The translations under genes and the position numbers were made by a program. A model generated the notes under the pieces. The model made no database searches. It saw only the letters and a list, made by a program, of their open reading frames with translations, and was not told where the DNA came from. Below, piece by piece: positions 35,590 to 43,926 of a stretch of DNA of 64,000 nucleotides. Location: assembly GCF_030812595.1 (NCBI RefSeq), contig NZ_JAUSSZ010000005.1:186001-250000 (forward strand), written 5' to 3'. This DNA is from Arthrobacter bambusae. Its GTDB lineage: Bacteria > Actinomycetota > Actinomycetes > Actinomycetales > Micrococcaceae. Positions within the stretch are counted from its first letter, which is position 1; each line of letters opens with the position of its first letter.

Positions 35590-37097
35590 CCCTTGACGTA
35601 AGGTATGCCGCTTGCCGCCGGCGGCCGGGACCTACCCACCAATCCGGCGACGGCGAAGACCGTCAGGGCGTAAGGCAGCATGGCCATGAACTGGCTCGGC
35701 ACCGGCGACCCGATGATGGTGATGACGCTCTGGAGGTTGTCCGCGAAGCCGAACAGCAAGGCGGCCAGGAAGGCGCCGATCGGATTCCAGCGCCCGAAGA
35801 TCAACGCCGCCAAGGCGATATACCCGCGGCCTCCGGACATGTCCTTGCTGAACGCATCCACGGATACCAGCGTGAAGAACGATCCGCCGATCCCCGCGAT
35901 CGCACCGCCCATGAGCACGTTCCAGAAACGGGTCCGGTTGACGTTGATGCCCACGGTGTCAGCCGCCTGCGGGTGCTCGCCGACGGCCCTCACGCGCAGT
36001 CCCCACTTCGTGTGGAACAGGCCGAGGTAAACCACGATCACGGCGATGTACATCAGATAGCCCACGAGGGACTGGTGGAACAGGATGGGGCCGATGATGG
36101 GGATATCCGACAGGAAGGGAATGTCCACCGGGGGCAGGCGCCCCGGCTTGTTGAGCCCATCCGGGTCGGCCGTCAGCAACGTGGAAAAGAGGAAGCTCGT
36201 CAGTCCACTGATGAGGACGTTGAGCACGACGCCGACGATGATCTGGTTGACGAGGTACTTGATGCTGACCACGGCCAGGACCAAGGAGACCAGGGCTCCG
36301 GCGACGGCCGCAGCGACCAGGCCGGCGTAGACATTGTGCGTCACCGTGGCAACCACGGCCGCGGAAAACGCTCCCAGCAGGAGCTGACCTTCGATGGCGA
36401 TGTTGACCACGCCGACGCGTTCGCACAGGACGCCGGAAAGGGATCCGAAGACCAGCGGCACGGCCAAAGTTACGGATCCTGCGATGAGTCCGGCGAGCGA
36501 GATTGACGGCTCATCCCCATTTCCGCCCGCCACGATCCAGACCATGAACCCGATAAGGAACACAGCGGCAAAGGTGCCGCCTACCCAGCGGGGTGTGGTC
36601 TTCTTCGCCTGCGTGCGGTACACCGTGTAGCCGGCCAGGCCCAGGAGGATCACCGAAGCGATCCAGCCGACGGCCGCGGAAGGAAGCGTGATCTTGGAAA
36701 CCTTCGCCACTCCCAGCGCGGCAAGGCCGAGGACCACCACGGCGGCGACGGTGGATGCGGGCAACCACCCTGGCACTGTGCCTGAACCCGATGCGAGGCC
36801 GGAACGACGGCGGGTGAACCACAGGTAGACAAACCACACGGAAAGCAGCAGGGCCAGGACGAACGTGACCAAAGCAGCAACACTGGAAGCGGCTTCATTG
36901 GCTGCTTCGGCGATGCCGAAACCCGCCGACTTCGAGTTGGACATGAATCCGAACAGCACAGTTCCCAGGATTGCGAGCAAGGACAGCCCTATTCCCGCTT
37001 TCCAGCTCACCAGCTCTGTGGCACCCGTTTTCCCGGGGCGTGAAGGGGCGTTGCCGGCGGGTGTGCCACTGCCGGACTGAGTTGTTGTGGTGCTCAT
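35586..37097 (-). CDS. Nucleoside ABC transporter permease (BPD-type, NupQ/YufQ-like)
   Basis: 503 residues. About 100 N-terminal residues with two extra hydrophobic helices precede a typical branched-chain/simple-sugar permease domain of about 8 helices. The family segments include FGSLSGVLCERVGVVNIAIEGQLLLGAFSAAV, the coupling loop RAVGEHPQAADTVGINVNRTRF, and GGRGYIALAALIFGRWNPIGAF. The extra N-terminal helices are unusual in length (the core family is about 310 residues). The start ATG at 37097 overlaps the upstream permease stop as ATGA. With the ATPase and BMP lipoprotein it forms an uptake system that I assign to nucleosides because cdd and deoA are coupled to it. Confidence 0.88.
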   Translation of the reverse strand: MSTTTTQSGSGTPAGNAPSRPGKTGATELVSWKAGIGLSLLAILGTVLFGFMSNSKSAGFGIAEAANEAASSVAALVTFVLALLLSVWFVYLWFTRRRSGLASGSGTVPGWLPASTVAAVVVLGLAALGVAKVSKITLPSAAVGWIASVILLGLAGYTVYRTQAKKTTPRWVGGTFAAVFLIGFMVWIVAGGNGDEPSISLAGLIAGSVTLAVPLVFGSLSGVLCERVGVVNIAIEGQLLLGAFSAAVVATVTHNVYAGLVAAAVAGALVSLVLAVVSIKYLVNQIIVGVVLNVLISGLTSFLFSTLLTADPDGLNKPGRLPPVDIPFLSDIPIIGPILFHQSLVGYLMYIAVIVVYLGLFHTKWGLRVRAVGEHPQAADTVGINVNRTRFWNVLMGGAIAGIGGSFFTLVSVDAFSKDMSGGRGYIALAALIFGRWNPIGAFLAALLFGFADNLQSVITIIGSPVPSQFMAMLPYALTVFAVAGLVGRSRPPAASGIPYVKG

Positions 37098-38467
37098 GCT
37101 GTTGCAGCTCCGCTCTCGATTTTTCCGGAGGGCATGGTTCCGGAGCCGGGGCCGCCAGTGGCCTTCGTCTTTTTCCGCGGGTTCAGTCCGAAGATCGCGC
37201 GGACCAGTGGCGGTGCCGCAATGAACAGGACGATCAAGGACTGAATGACCAAAACGATGTCGATGGGGGTCTGGGTTTGAGCCTGCATCGCAACGCCTCC
37301 CGCACGGAACGCGCCGAACAGAAGCCCGGCGAAGAAGGTTCCCCACGGCGTGGAGCGGCCGAGCAATGCGACCGTGATGGCGTCGAATCCGATGGAGGCC
37401 GCGACGCCTCCGGAGAGGTATTTCTCCGTTCCGGATACTTGTGCGATGCCGGCCAGGCCTGCAAGCGCGCCCGCAATCGCCATCACCAGGATCACGGCCC
37501 GGGGCACATTGATTCCAGCGGTGCGTGCCGCGCTCTGGTTCGCGCCCACGGCACGGAATTCAAAGCCGAGCGTGGAGCGTTTCAGGAGCCACCAGACGAG
37601 GACGGTCGCCAGGACGGCCAGGAGGAACCCCGCGTGGAGCCTGAACTGGGGACCGAGCAACTCCGGGAACAGTGCCGACTGGTCCAGGAAGGGTGAGATC
37701 GGGTTGGTCGAACCCTTGCGTTGGAAAGCCGGAGTTGTCAGGAGGAACAGAAGGAGGAAGTTGGCAATGTAGTTCAGCATGATGGTCACGATGACCTCAT
37801 GCGCACCTGTCCGGGCCTTGAGGAGGCCTACGACGCCGCCCCACACCGCGCCGCCGACCAATCCGGCGATCACGACAACCAGCAGGTGCACCAGGAATGG
37901 CAAGTGCCAGGTGAATCCCACATAGGCGCCGAACAAAGCGCCAAAGATGATTTGGCCCTGCGCACCGATGTTGAACAGTCCCGCACGGAAGGCCAGGGCT
38001 ACGCCGAGTCCTGCCAGGATCAGGGGCGTTGACACGGTGAGGGTTTCAGTGATCGGGTACAGCTGGCCCGCGGTGTCGGCTGCCGCCCAGTTGAATATCG
38101 ATCCCTGGACGAGTGCCACGTAGGGCCTGAAGACCTCGGTGAGCATGTCCCCCGGCTGTGCGAAGAAATAGCCCGCCGTTTCTGCCACTTTGGGGTTGGT
38201 CACGGCCATCAGGATTCCACCGAGAACAATCGCGAGGAGCACGGACAACACCGAGACCATGGCGTTTCCGGTCACGATCTGCCGGAAAACCGAACCACTG
38301 GCCGCGTGGGGAATTTGTCCGCCTTGGCTCGTAGCCGGAATGACTGACGGAGCCATTGCACCGTCTGCCGTGTCCAGTGCGACATCCAGGACGACCTCGT
38401 CGTCCAATGTCTCCGGGCGCTCGGATTCGACCTCGTTTGCTTGCCGAGGGGTGTTGGACTCAGACAT
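37094..38467 (-). CDS. Nucleoside ABC transporter permease (NupP/YufP-like)
   Basis: 457 residues with a disordered N-terminal 60 and about nine helices. Family markers are LTVSTPLILAGLGVALAFRAGLFNIGAQGQIIFGALFGAYV, the coupling loop RAVGANQSAARTAGINVPRAVIL, and GFDAITVALLGRSTPWGTFFAGLLFGAFRAGG. It pairs with the permease that starts at 37097. The start overlaps the ATPase gene end by 8 bp. A C-terminal Lys/Gly/Ser-rich tail extends into the cytoplasm. Confidence 0.88.
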   Translation of the reverse strand: MSESNTPRQANEVESERPETLDDEVVLDVALDTADGAMAPSVIPATSQGGQIPHAASGSVFRQIVTGNAMVSVLSVLLAIVLGGILMAVTNPKVAETAGYFFAQPGDMLTEVFRPYVALVQGSIFNWAAADTAGQLYPITETLTVSTPLILAGLGVALAFRAGLFNIGAQGQIIFGALFGAYVGFTWHLPFLVHLLVVVIAGLVGGAVWGGVVGLLKARTGAHEVIVTIMLNYIANFLLLFLLTTPAFQRKGSTNPISPFLDQSALFPELLGPQFRLHAGFLLAVLATVLVWWLLKRSTLGFEFRAVGANQSAARTAGINVPRAVILVMAIAGALAGLAGIAQVSGTEKYLSGGVAASIGFDAITVALLGRSTPWGTFFAGLLFGAFRAGGVAMQAQTQTPIDIVLVIQSLIVLFIAAPPLVRAIFGLNPRKKTKATGGPGSGTMPSGKIESGAATA

Positions 38468-40010
38468 GGGTTCCTCCCTCGAGGGTCTTGTGCGCAGTCA
38501 GTTCTGCCTCATGTTCCGGAACGCCTGCCATCATCAAGCCCAATACGTCGCGGGAGGTACCGGCGGGAACAATTCCCACCAGCTTTCCCCGGTAGAGAAC
38601 GGCGATCCTGTCAGCGAGCTCGAGCACCTCATCGAGCTCCGTGGACACAATCATCACGGGAGTTCCGTTGTCCCGTTCGGCAATGACTCTTTTGTGCACG
38701 AATTCGATGGAACCTACGTCGAGGCCCCGGGTGGGCTGGGAGGCGATGAAGAGCCTCAATGGCCTGGACAGCTCCCTGGCCAGGACCACCTTTTGCTGGT
38801 TTCCTCCGGAGAGCGTACCGACGGCGACGTCGATCGACGGCGTCCGCACATCGAACTCTTCGACCTTCTTCTCCGCGTGGGAAGCGATCAAGGCCGGCTT
38901 CATGCCGATGCCTTTGGCAAACGGCTCCTTGTCGTATAGGTCCAGGATCATGTTCTCGGAAATGGAGAACGTACCTACCAGACCGTCGATCTTGCGGTCC
39001 TCAGGGACGAACCCGACGCCGGCGGAAAGTACCTGCTTGACGCTCTTGCCGAGCAGTTCGACGTCGTCGAGGACGATGGATCCGGTGACGTGGGGCTGGA
39101 CGCCGAGGATGGCTTCCGTGAGCTCGGTCTGGCCGTTGCCCTGGACACCGGCGATGGCAAGCACTTCACCCTTGGCGATGTCGAAACTCAGGCCGTCCAC
39201 GACGTGCTGGCCATTGTGGTCGACAACGGTCAGGTCCCGGACCTTGAAGGTGGCGTCACCCGGTTGGGCGGGCTTCTTTTCCAGGGTCAGGCTGACCGCC
39301 CGGCCCACCATCGCCGACGCGAGTTCCGTCGGGGAAGCCGAAGGATCAGCGGAGCCGACCACTTTCCCCCGCCGGATCACGGTGATGATGTCCGAAATTT
39401 CCTTGACCTCGCGCAGCTTGTGCGAGATGAAGACGATTGATTTACCGGCGGCCTTGAGCTGGCGGATGATGTCCAGGAGCTCATCCGTTTCCTGCGGAGT
39501 GAGAACGGCAGTCGGTTCATCGAGGATCAGGACTTCGGCGTCGCGCACCAGGGCCTTGATGATCTCGACGCGTTGCTGCACGCCCACGGGCAGGTCTTCC
39601 ACGAGCGCGTCGGGGTCGACATGGAATCCGTACTGCTCGGAAATCTCGGAAATCCTGCGGCGGGTTTCATCCAGGTTCAGGAAGCCCGCCGCCTTGGTGG
39701 ATTCGTTTCCCAGGGCGACATTTTCGGCCACGGTGAATACCGGAATCAGCATGAAGTGCTGGTGGACCATTCCGATTCCTGCCGCCATGGCATCGCCGGG
39801 ACCCTTGAAAACGACGGGCTTGCCGTCGACCAGGATTTCGCCGTCGCTGGGGTCATAGAGCCCATAAAGGACATTCATCAGGGTGGATTTGCCGGCGCCG
39901 TTTTCGCCCAAGAGGCAGTGGACTTGGCCGGGTTCAACCACGAGATCGATGTGGTCATTGGCTACGAGGGATCCGAAGCGCTTCGTGATCCCTTTCAGTT
40001 CGAGTTTCAA
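38460..40010 (-). CDS. Nucleoside/sugar ABC transporter ATP-binding protein with two nucleotide-binding domains
   Basis: 516 residues, the fused double-NBD form used by simple-sugar and nucleoside importers (RbsA/NupO type). The first NBD has Walker A GENGAGKSTLMNVL (about 36-49), DLPVGVQQRVEIIKAL as signature and VLILDEPTAVLTP as Walker B. The second NBD has a degenerate Walker A, GVQGNGQTELTEA, with no Lys at the usual place, and signature TLSGGNQQKVVLAREL. Loss of the second Walker lysine is common in this class. It lies 164 bp downstream of the BMP lipoprotein gene, across a hairpin. Confidence 0.9.
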   Translation of the reverse strand: MKLELKGITKRFGSLVANDHIDLVVEPGQVHCLLGENGAGKSTLMNVLYGLYDPSDGEILVDGKPVVFKGPGDAMAAGIGMVHQHFMLIPVFTVAENVALGNESTKAAGFLNLDETRRRISEISEQYGFHVDPDALVEDLPVGVQQRVEIIKALVRDAEVLILDEPTAVLTPQETDELLDIIRQLKAAGKSIVFISHKLREVKEISDIITVIRRGKVVGSADPSASPTELASAMVGRAVSLTLEKKPAQPGDATFKVRDLTVVDHNGQHVVDGLSFDIAKGEVLAIAGVQGNGQTELTEAILGVQPHVTGSIVLDDVELLGKSVKQVLSAGVGFVPEDRKIDGLVGTFSISENMILDLYDKEPFAKGIGMKPALIASHAEKKVEEFDVRTPSIDVAVGTLSGGNQQKVVLARELSRPLRLFIASQPTRGLDVGSIEFVHKRVIAERDNGTPVMIVSTELDEVLELADRIAVLYRGKLVGIVPAGTSRDVLGLMMAGVPEHEAELTAHKTLEGGTHV

Positions 40011-40112
40011 AACTCCAACCCATCTATAAAGGATGGCTCCTCGTCATCACCGTGCTCCCAGCATAGTGCTCGGCCAAAGAGTGTCGAAGAGCAAATTGAA
40101 GGCAACGCAGAA

Positions 40113-40153
40113 CGCGCTGCCCTTCTGCCAAAACTCGGCTGAAGGGCAGCGCG
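40113..40153 (-). terminator. Hairpin between the BMP lipoprotein gene and the ABC ATPase
   Basis: CGCGCTGCCCTTC (40113-40125) pairs with GAAGGGCAGCGCG (40141-40153), a perfect 13-bp stem with a 15-nt loop. The tail on the minus strand is TTCTGCGTT, weak in U. It likely attenuates read-through into the ATPase and permease genes. Confidence 0.7.
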
Positions 40154-40174
40154 ATGCGGTTTTGCCCGGAATTT

Positions 40175-41281
40175 CTACTTGGGGCTGGACTTCGATTCGA
40201 CCTTGACTGCGCCGGAGATGATGTCCTTCTTCAGCTGGTCAAGATCGCTCTTCATGTCAGCGGGAACAGCGGAGTCAAGATCGTGGAACGGGGCGAGTGC
40301 AACGCCGCCGTTGTCCAGCGTGCCAACGTAGGGGCTGGGGTCGAACTTGCCGTCCTTGTCAGACTTGATGACGGTTTCGACGGCCGTTGCCATGGTCTTC
40401 TGGACCGAGGTCAGGATGACCGACTTGTAGGCGGGTGCGGTCAAGTAGCCGTCCGAGTCGACCCAGATCAACTTTGCGTCCGTGCCCTTCGCCTTGGCGT
40501 CAAGGATGGCACTTCCGGCACCCGCTCCCACCGGACCAGCGACCGGCAGGATGACGTCCGCCCCTTGGTCCAGGAACCCCTGGGTGAGGACCTTGCCCTT
40601 GTCGACCTGCTTGAAGTCACCGACGAAGGTTCCGTCCTGCTTGTCCTTGTCCCAGCCGAGCAGCTGGACGGACTTGCCCTTCTTCTGGTTGTAGTACTTC
40701 ACGCCGTCGGCGAATCCATCCATGAAGATGCTCACCGTGGGGATGTTGAGGCCACCGAAGGTGGCAACCTTGCCCGTCTTGGACGTGCCGGCTGCGAGGT
40801 ACCCGGCCAGGAAGGATGCCTGGGCCGTGTCATAGACAATCGGCTTGACGTTCTTCGGGAAGGTGGGGTCCGAGTAGTCGATGATGGCGAAGTGGCTGTT
40901 CGGGTTCGCCGTTGCGATGTTCTTCGTGGCGTCGCCCAGGAGGAAGCCGACCGTAACCGTCAGCTTGCAGCCTTGCTGGACCATGGAACGAAGGTTGGGG
41001 TCGTAGTCCGTGTCAGCCTTGGACTGGACGTGCTTCTCCTGGATGTTCAGGTCCTTGGCTGCCGCCTGGAGGCCTTCGTAACCTGACTGGTTGAACGACT
41101 TGTCATCGAAGCCGCCCGAGTCGGACACCATGCATGCGGTGTAGTCGGACTTGGTGGCGCTGCCCGAGCTTGACGCAGACGGTGCGCTACCGCAGCCTGC
41201 CAGCAAAAGTGCAGCGGCGCCCGCAGTTGCGACGCCTGCAAATGAACCGCGCTTTAGGGTGGCACGCAGTGATTGCTTCAA
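40175..41281 (-). CDS. bmpA: BMP family nucleoside-binding lipoprotein
   Basis: 368 residues. The lipoprotein signal has basic KQSLRATLKRG, a hydrophobic stretch and the lipobox LLAGC with C30. The mature part is a basic membrane protein (PnrA/BmpA) fold; typical segments are MVSDSGGFDDKSFNQSGYEGL near the N-terminus and GKVATFGGLNIPTVSIFMDGFADGV. PnrA proteins bind purine or pyrimidine nucleosides outside the cell. The start is a TTG at 41281, with GGAGG 4 nt upstream; no in-frame ATG or GTG has such a site, and the signal peptide begins here. It heads the uptake-salvage operon. Confidence 0.9.
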   Translation of the reverse strand: MKQSLRATLKRGSFAGVATAGAAALLLAGCGSAPSASSSGSATKSDYTACMVSDSGGFDDKSFNQSGYEGLQAAAKDLNIQEKHVQSKADTDYDPNLRSMVQQGCKLTVTVGFLLGDATKNIATANPNSHFAIIDYSDPTFPKNVKPIVYDTAQASFLAGYLAAGTSKTGKVATFGGLNIPTVSIFMDGFADGVKYYNQKKGKSVQLLGWDKDKQDGTFVGDFKQVDKGKVLTQGFLDQGADVILPVAGPVGAGAGSAILDAKAKGTDAKLIWVDSDGYLTAPAYKSVILTSVQKTMATAVETVIKSDKDGKFDPSPYVGTLDNGGVALAPFHDLDSAVPADMKSDLDQLKKDIISGAVKVESKSSPK

Positions 41282-41444
41282 TTTTCCTCCAGGAAGAAAG
41301 TTATTGATGCTACGACAGTCGGTCAATGAGTGTCCGTTTCGAAAACTCGAGTTTGAAATTCTGTTTTCACTGATGCTTCGCAGCACTGCGCCTGGGGCGC
41401 ACTGACGGCTCAACTTTAGTGGGATGGAACACACCCGAGTAACA

Positions 41445-41480
41445 CAAAAGCCCAACAACCCGAGGATTGTTGAGCTTTTG
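41445..41480 (-). terminator. Intrinsic terminator after the ohr operon
   Basis: CAAAAGCCCAACAA (41445-41458) pairs with TTGTTGAGCTTTTG (41467-41480) with a single mismatch. On the minus strand the hairpin ends in GCTTTTGTGTT. It lies about 80 bp after the oxidoreductase stop. Confidence 0.75.
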
Positions 41481-41560
41481 TTACCAAGCGGTAGCCGGAT
41501 TTCCCAGCCAACCGTCCTAGTATGCCTGCCGTTGCAGCCAGTACTCAGTGCAGCAGCTAC

Positions 41561-42580
41561 TTAGCGCAGCCGGACCAGCATCTTGCCGGTGTTGGCTCCG
41601 TCCAGCAGGTCGATAAAGGCCTGCGGCGCGTTTTCGAGCCCCTCAACGATCGTCTCGTCATAGCGGACTGTTCCGTCCGCCAGCCATCCGGCCATCCTCT
41701 CGGCGAACTCGGCGGCGTGCTGGCGCTGGCCGCCTACGAGGAAACCGCGGATGGTCAGTTGCTTCCCGATGGCCACAGCCAGATTGCGGGGTGCCGGCGT
41801 GGGCTCGGTGGAGTTGTACTGCGAAATGGCACCGCACATTGCCACGCGGCCACCCACCGTGAGGGCCGCGAGGGCAGCTTCGAGGTGTTCGCCGCCCACG
41901 TTGTCAAAGTAGACATCGATGCCACGCTCCCCCGCAGCTTCGCGAAGTTGCTTCGCCACCGGACCGTCGTGGTAGTCAAAGGCCGCGTCGAAGCCGAGTT
42001 CCAGCAAGCGGGCCACCTTCTCCGGGGAACCGGCACTGCCGATTACCTTGGAGGCGCCCATGGCCTTGGCGACCTGGCCGACAATCGAACCTACCGCGCC
42101 TGCGGCACCGGAAACGAAGACGACGTCGCCCGCTTTGAACTCGGCCACCTTGAGCAGCCCGGCATACGCCGTCAGGCCCGTCATGCCAAGGGCTCCGAGG
42201 AATGCCGACGTCGGCGCCAGGCCGCCCGGAACCGGCGTCGCGCTTGCCGCGTCCACCACGGAATATTCGCGCCAGCCGAGCTGGTGCACGACGACGTCAC
42301 CCACCTTGAGCGACTCGGCACGGGACGCGATAACCTCACCTACCGCGCCGCCGTCGAGCGCTGCGTCGAGGCGGAAGGGCGCCGAATAGGACTTCACGTC
42401 ATTCATGCGGCCGCGCATGTAGGGATCGACCGACATGAACTCGTTGCGGACGAGGACCTGGCCGTCCTGAAGTTCCGGCAGATCGCTCTCGGCCAGCCGG
42501 AAGTTCTCCTGGACAGGGCGCCCCTGCGGGCGGGATGCCAGCTGGATTTCCCGGGTGCTGCTGGGAAGTGCGGCGCTCAT
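41561..42580 (-). CDS. curA: NADP-dependent zinc-less medium-chain dehydrogenase/reductase (CurA-like)
   Basis: 339 residues of the leukotriene B4 12-hydroxydehydrogenase/CurA branch. Segments typical of the group are DGQVLVRNEFMSVDPYMRGRMND near the N-terminus, and the NADP-binding AAGAVGSIVGQVAKAMGASKVIGSAGSPEK Rossmann region around 160-190. No structural zinc cysteines are present. Family members reduce the double bond of alpha,beta-unsaturated aldehydes or ketones. Its coupling to ohr (4-bp overlap) suggests it clears reactive carbonyls formed during hydroperoxide stress; the substrate is inferred. Confidence 0.85.
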   Translation of the reverse strand: MSAALPSSTREIQLASRPQGRPVQENFRLAESDLPELQDGQVLVRNEFMSVDPYMRGRMNDVKSYSAPFRLDAALDGGAVGEVIASRAESLKVGDVVVHQLGWREYSVVDAASATPVPGGLAPTSAFLGALGMTGLTAYAGLLKVAEFKAGDVVFVSGAAGAVGSIVGQVAKAMGASKVIGSAGSPEKVARLLELGFDAAFDYHDGPVAKQLREAAGERGIDVYFDNVGGEHLEAALAALTVGGRVAMCGAISQYNSTEPTPAPRNLAVAIGKQLTIRGFLVGGQRQHAAEFAERMAGWLADGTVRYDETIVEGLENAPQAFIDLLDGANTGKMLVRLR

Positions 42581-43008
42581 GCGGCCACCTCCACAAGCTT
42601 GATGTCGACGGCGATGTTCCCGCGGGTCGCGTTGGAGTAGGGGCAGATCTGGTGGGCCTTGGCCACGAGCTGCTCGGCGGTTTCCCGGTCGAGGGCAGGC
42701 AAGGCGATCTCGAGTTCGGCGGCGAGTCCATATCCCTCGCTGCCTTCCAAGGCACCGAAGTGGATCTTGGCGGCGACCGCGGAATCAGTGACATCCACCC
42801 GGGCCTTGCGTCCCACCAGCCTGAGCGCGGAGTGGAAGCATGCCGCGTATCCGGCGGCGAAAAGCTGCTCGGGGTTGGTGCCCTGGCCGTTACCGCCCAG
42901 CTCCACCGGGCTGGCGAGTGCCACGTCCAGCTTGCCGTCATTGGTACGCGCGTTGCCTTCGCGCCCTTCACCGGAGGCAAGCGCCTCGGCTGTGTACAAA
43001 GTCTTCAC
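42577..43008 (-). CDS. ohr: Organic hydroperoxide resistance protein Ohr
   Basis: 143 residues of the OsmC/Ohr family. Two reactive cysteines are present: the peroxidatic C57 in FAAGYAACFHSAL, and the resolving C122 in AHQICPYSNATRGN. The N-terminal YTAEALASGEGREG is Ohr-typical (Ohr rather than OsmC). It reduces organic hydroperoxides using lipoyl thiols. The start has AAGGAACC upstream. It lies 32 bp downstream of the MarR/OhrR gene and overlaps the curA-like gene by 4 bp. Confidence 0.93.
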   Translation of the reverse strand: MKTLYTAEALASGEGREGNARTNDGKLDVALASPVELGGNGQGTNPEQLFAAGYAACFHSALRLVGRKARVDVTDSAVAAKIHFGALEGSEGYGLAAELEIALPALDRETAEQLVAKAHQICPYSNATRGNIAVDIKLVEVAA

Positions 43009-43040
43009 TGTGGTTCCTTTTCCTTCGATGGGATGGACGA

Positions 43041-43475
43041 TCAGATGGCTGAATGGAGGGCGGCGGTAAGCCGGCCCAGAGTGTCGTGAAGCTGCGCGAG
43101 CTCGGTTGCGCTCAAGCCCGCGGCGTCGGCGAGGCGCTGCGGCACGGCCCCGGCCCGTGCACTCAGGACCCGCCCGGCATCGCTCAGGTGGACCTCGACC
43201 CGACGCTCGTCCTCGGCCGAACGCCGGCGCTCCACGAGGCCCATGGCTTCAAGCCTCTTGAGGAGCGGTGAGAGCGTGCCCGAGTCAAGACCCAGCTCCG
43301 CGCCCAGTTCGCGGACGCTTCGAGGCTCGTTTTCCCAAAGAACCAGCATCACGAGGTACTGCGGATACGTCAGCCCAAGCTCTTCCAGCACGGGCCTGTA
43401 GACCGCCGTGGCAGCCTTCGAGGCGGAGTAGAGGGCGAAACAGACCTGGCGGTCAAGGCGGGGAGCTTCATTCAC
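43041..43475 (-). CDS. ohrR: MarR family regulator, OhrR type
   Basis: 144 residues. The N-terminal CFALYSASKAATAVYRPVLEELGLTYPQYLVML segment is the OhrR version of the MarR fold. C12 is at the position of the peroxide-sensing cysteine, and a winged helix follows (about 55-100, with LGLDSGTLSPLLKRLEAMGLV as recognition helix and RRSAEDERRVEVHLS as wing). Oxidation of the cysteine releases DNA. No other Cys is present, so it is a one-Cys type OhrR. The GTG start at 43475 has no ribosome binding site; TATCGT lies 7 nt upstream, so its mRNA may be leaderless. A perfect palindrome lies just upstream of that hexamer. Confidence 0.9.
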   Translation of the reverse strand: MNEAPRLDRQVCFALYSASKAATAVYRPVLEELGLTYPQYLVMLVLWENEPRSVRELGAELGLDSGTLSPLLKRLEAMGLVERRRSAEDERRVEVHLSDAGRVLSARAGAVPQRLADAAGLSATELAQLHDTLGRLTAALHSAI

Positions 43476-43482
43476 GTTGATA

Positions 43483-43506
43483 ACGATAGCTCACAATTAG
43501 ATTGTG
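43483..43506 (-). promoter_or_regulatory. ohrR promoter -10 hexamer and OhrR operator
   Basis: CACAATTAGATTGTG (43492-43506) is a perfect inverted repeat (CACAAT/ATTGTG, 3-bp centre), like the AT-rich operators of OhrR regulators. TATCGT (43483-43488, minus strand) follows it by 3 bp and precedes the GTG by 7 nt. Repressor bound here would block the promoter region. Confidence 0.7.
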
Positions 43507-43527
43507 CACAACTCAAATAAGCCCGCA

Positions 43528-43635
43528 ACGCTCGCTCACAAACAAGCCCACCGGAGGCAACGCTCGGTCACATCCCACCGGCCCAACCCGAACGCCCACT
43601 CACATCCCACCGGCCCAACCCGAACGCCCACTCAC
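43528..43635 (-). repeat. Left block of the 32-bp periodic array (four cores, minus orientation)
   Basis: Cores on the plus strand are ACGCTCGCTCAC (43528), ACGCTCGGTCAC (43560), ACGCCCACTCAC (43592) and ACGCCCACTCAC (43624). They are spaced exactly 32 bp and are reverse complements of the right-hand cores. Two linkers read ATCCCACCGGCCCAACCCGA. No gene is seen in 43507-43926. Confidence 0.9.
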
Positions 43636-43650
43636 AAACAACCCCAATCA

Positions 43651-43660
43651 AGGGGATCCC
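43651..43660. repeat. Palindrome at the centre of the inverted array
   Basis: GGGGATCCCC lies between the last minus-oriented core (43635) and the first plus-oriented core (43673) and marks the axis where the orientation switches. Confidence 0.65.
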
Positions 43661-43672
43661 CCTGCAGATGAT

Positions 43673-43908
43673 GTGACCGGGCGTCCGCGATTCAACCCCC
43701 GGAAGTGAGCGAGCGTCCGCCAAGCAACCCACAGACGTGACCGGGCGTCCGCGATTCAACCCCCGGAAGTGAGCGAGCGTCCGCCAAGCGACCCACATAT
43801 GTGACCGGGCGTCCGCGATTCAACCCCCGGAAGTGACCGGGCGTCCGCCAAGCGACCCGCATATGTGACCGGGCGTCCGCGATTCAACCCCCGGAAGTGA
43901 CCGGGCGT
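43673..43908 (+). repeat. Right block of the 32-bp periodic array (eight cores, plus orientation)
   Basis: Cores start at 43673, 43705, 43737, 43769, 43801, 43833, 43865 and 43897, each exactly 32 bp apart. The core is GTGACCGGGCGT in six copies and GTGAGCGAGCGT in two. Two 20-bp linkers alternate: CCGCGATTCAACCCCCGGAA and CCGCCAAGCGACCCACATAT (with variants), giving a 64-bp higher-order unit. The block ends about 19 bp before the stop codon of the M20 hydrolase gene. Confidence 0.92.
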
Positions 43909-43926
43909 CCGCGAAGCGACGGGGGC

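Noticed and set aside
43528..43908. CRISPR array
   Set aside because: The repeat is only 12 bp, the 20-bp linkers are shared and alternate rather than unique, the orientation inverts in the middle, and there are no cas genes.
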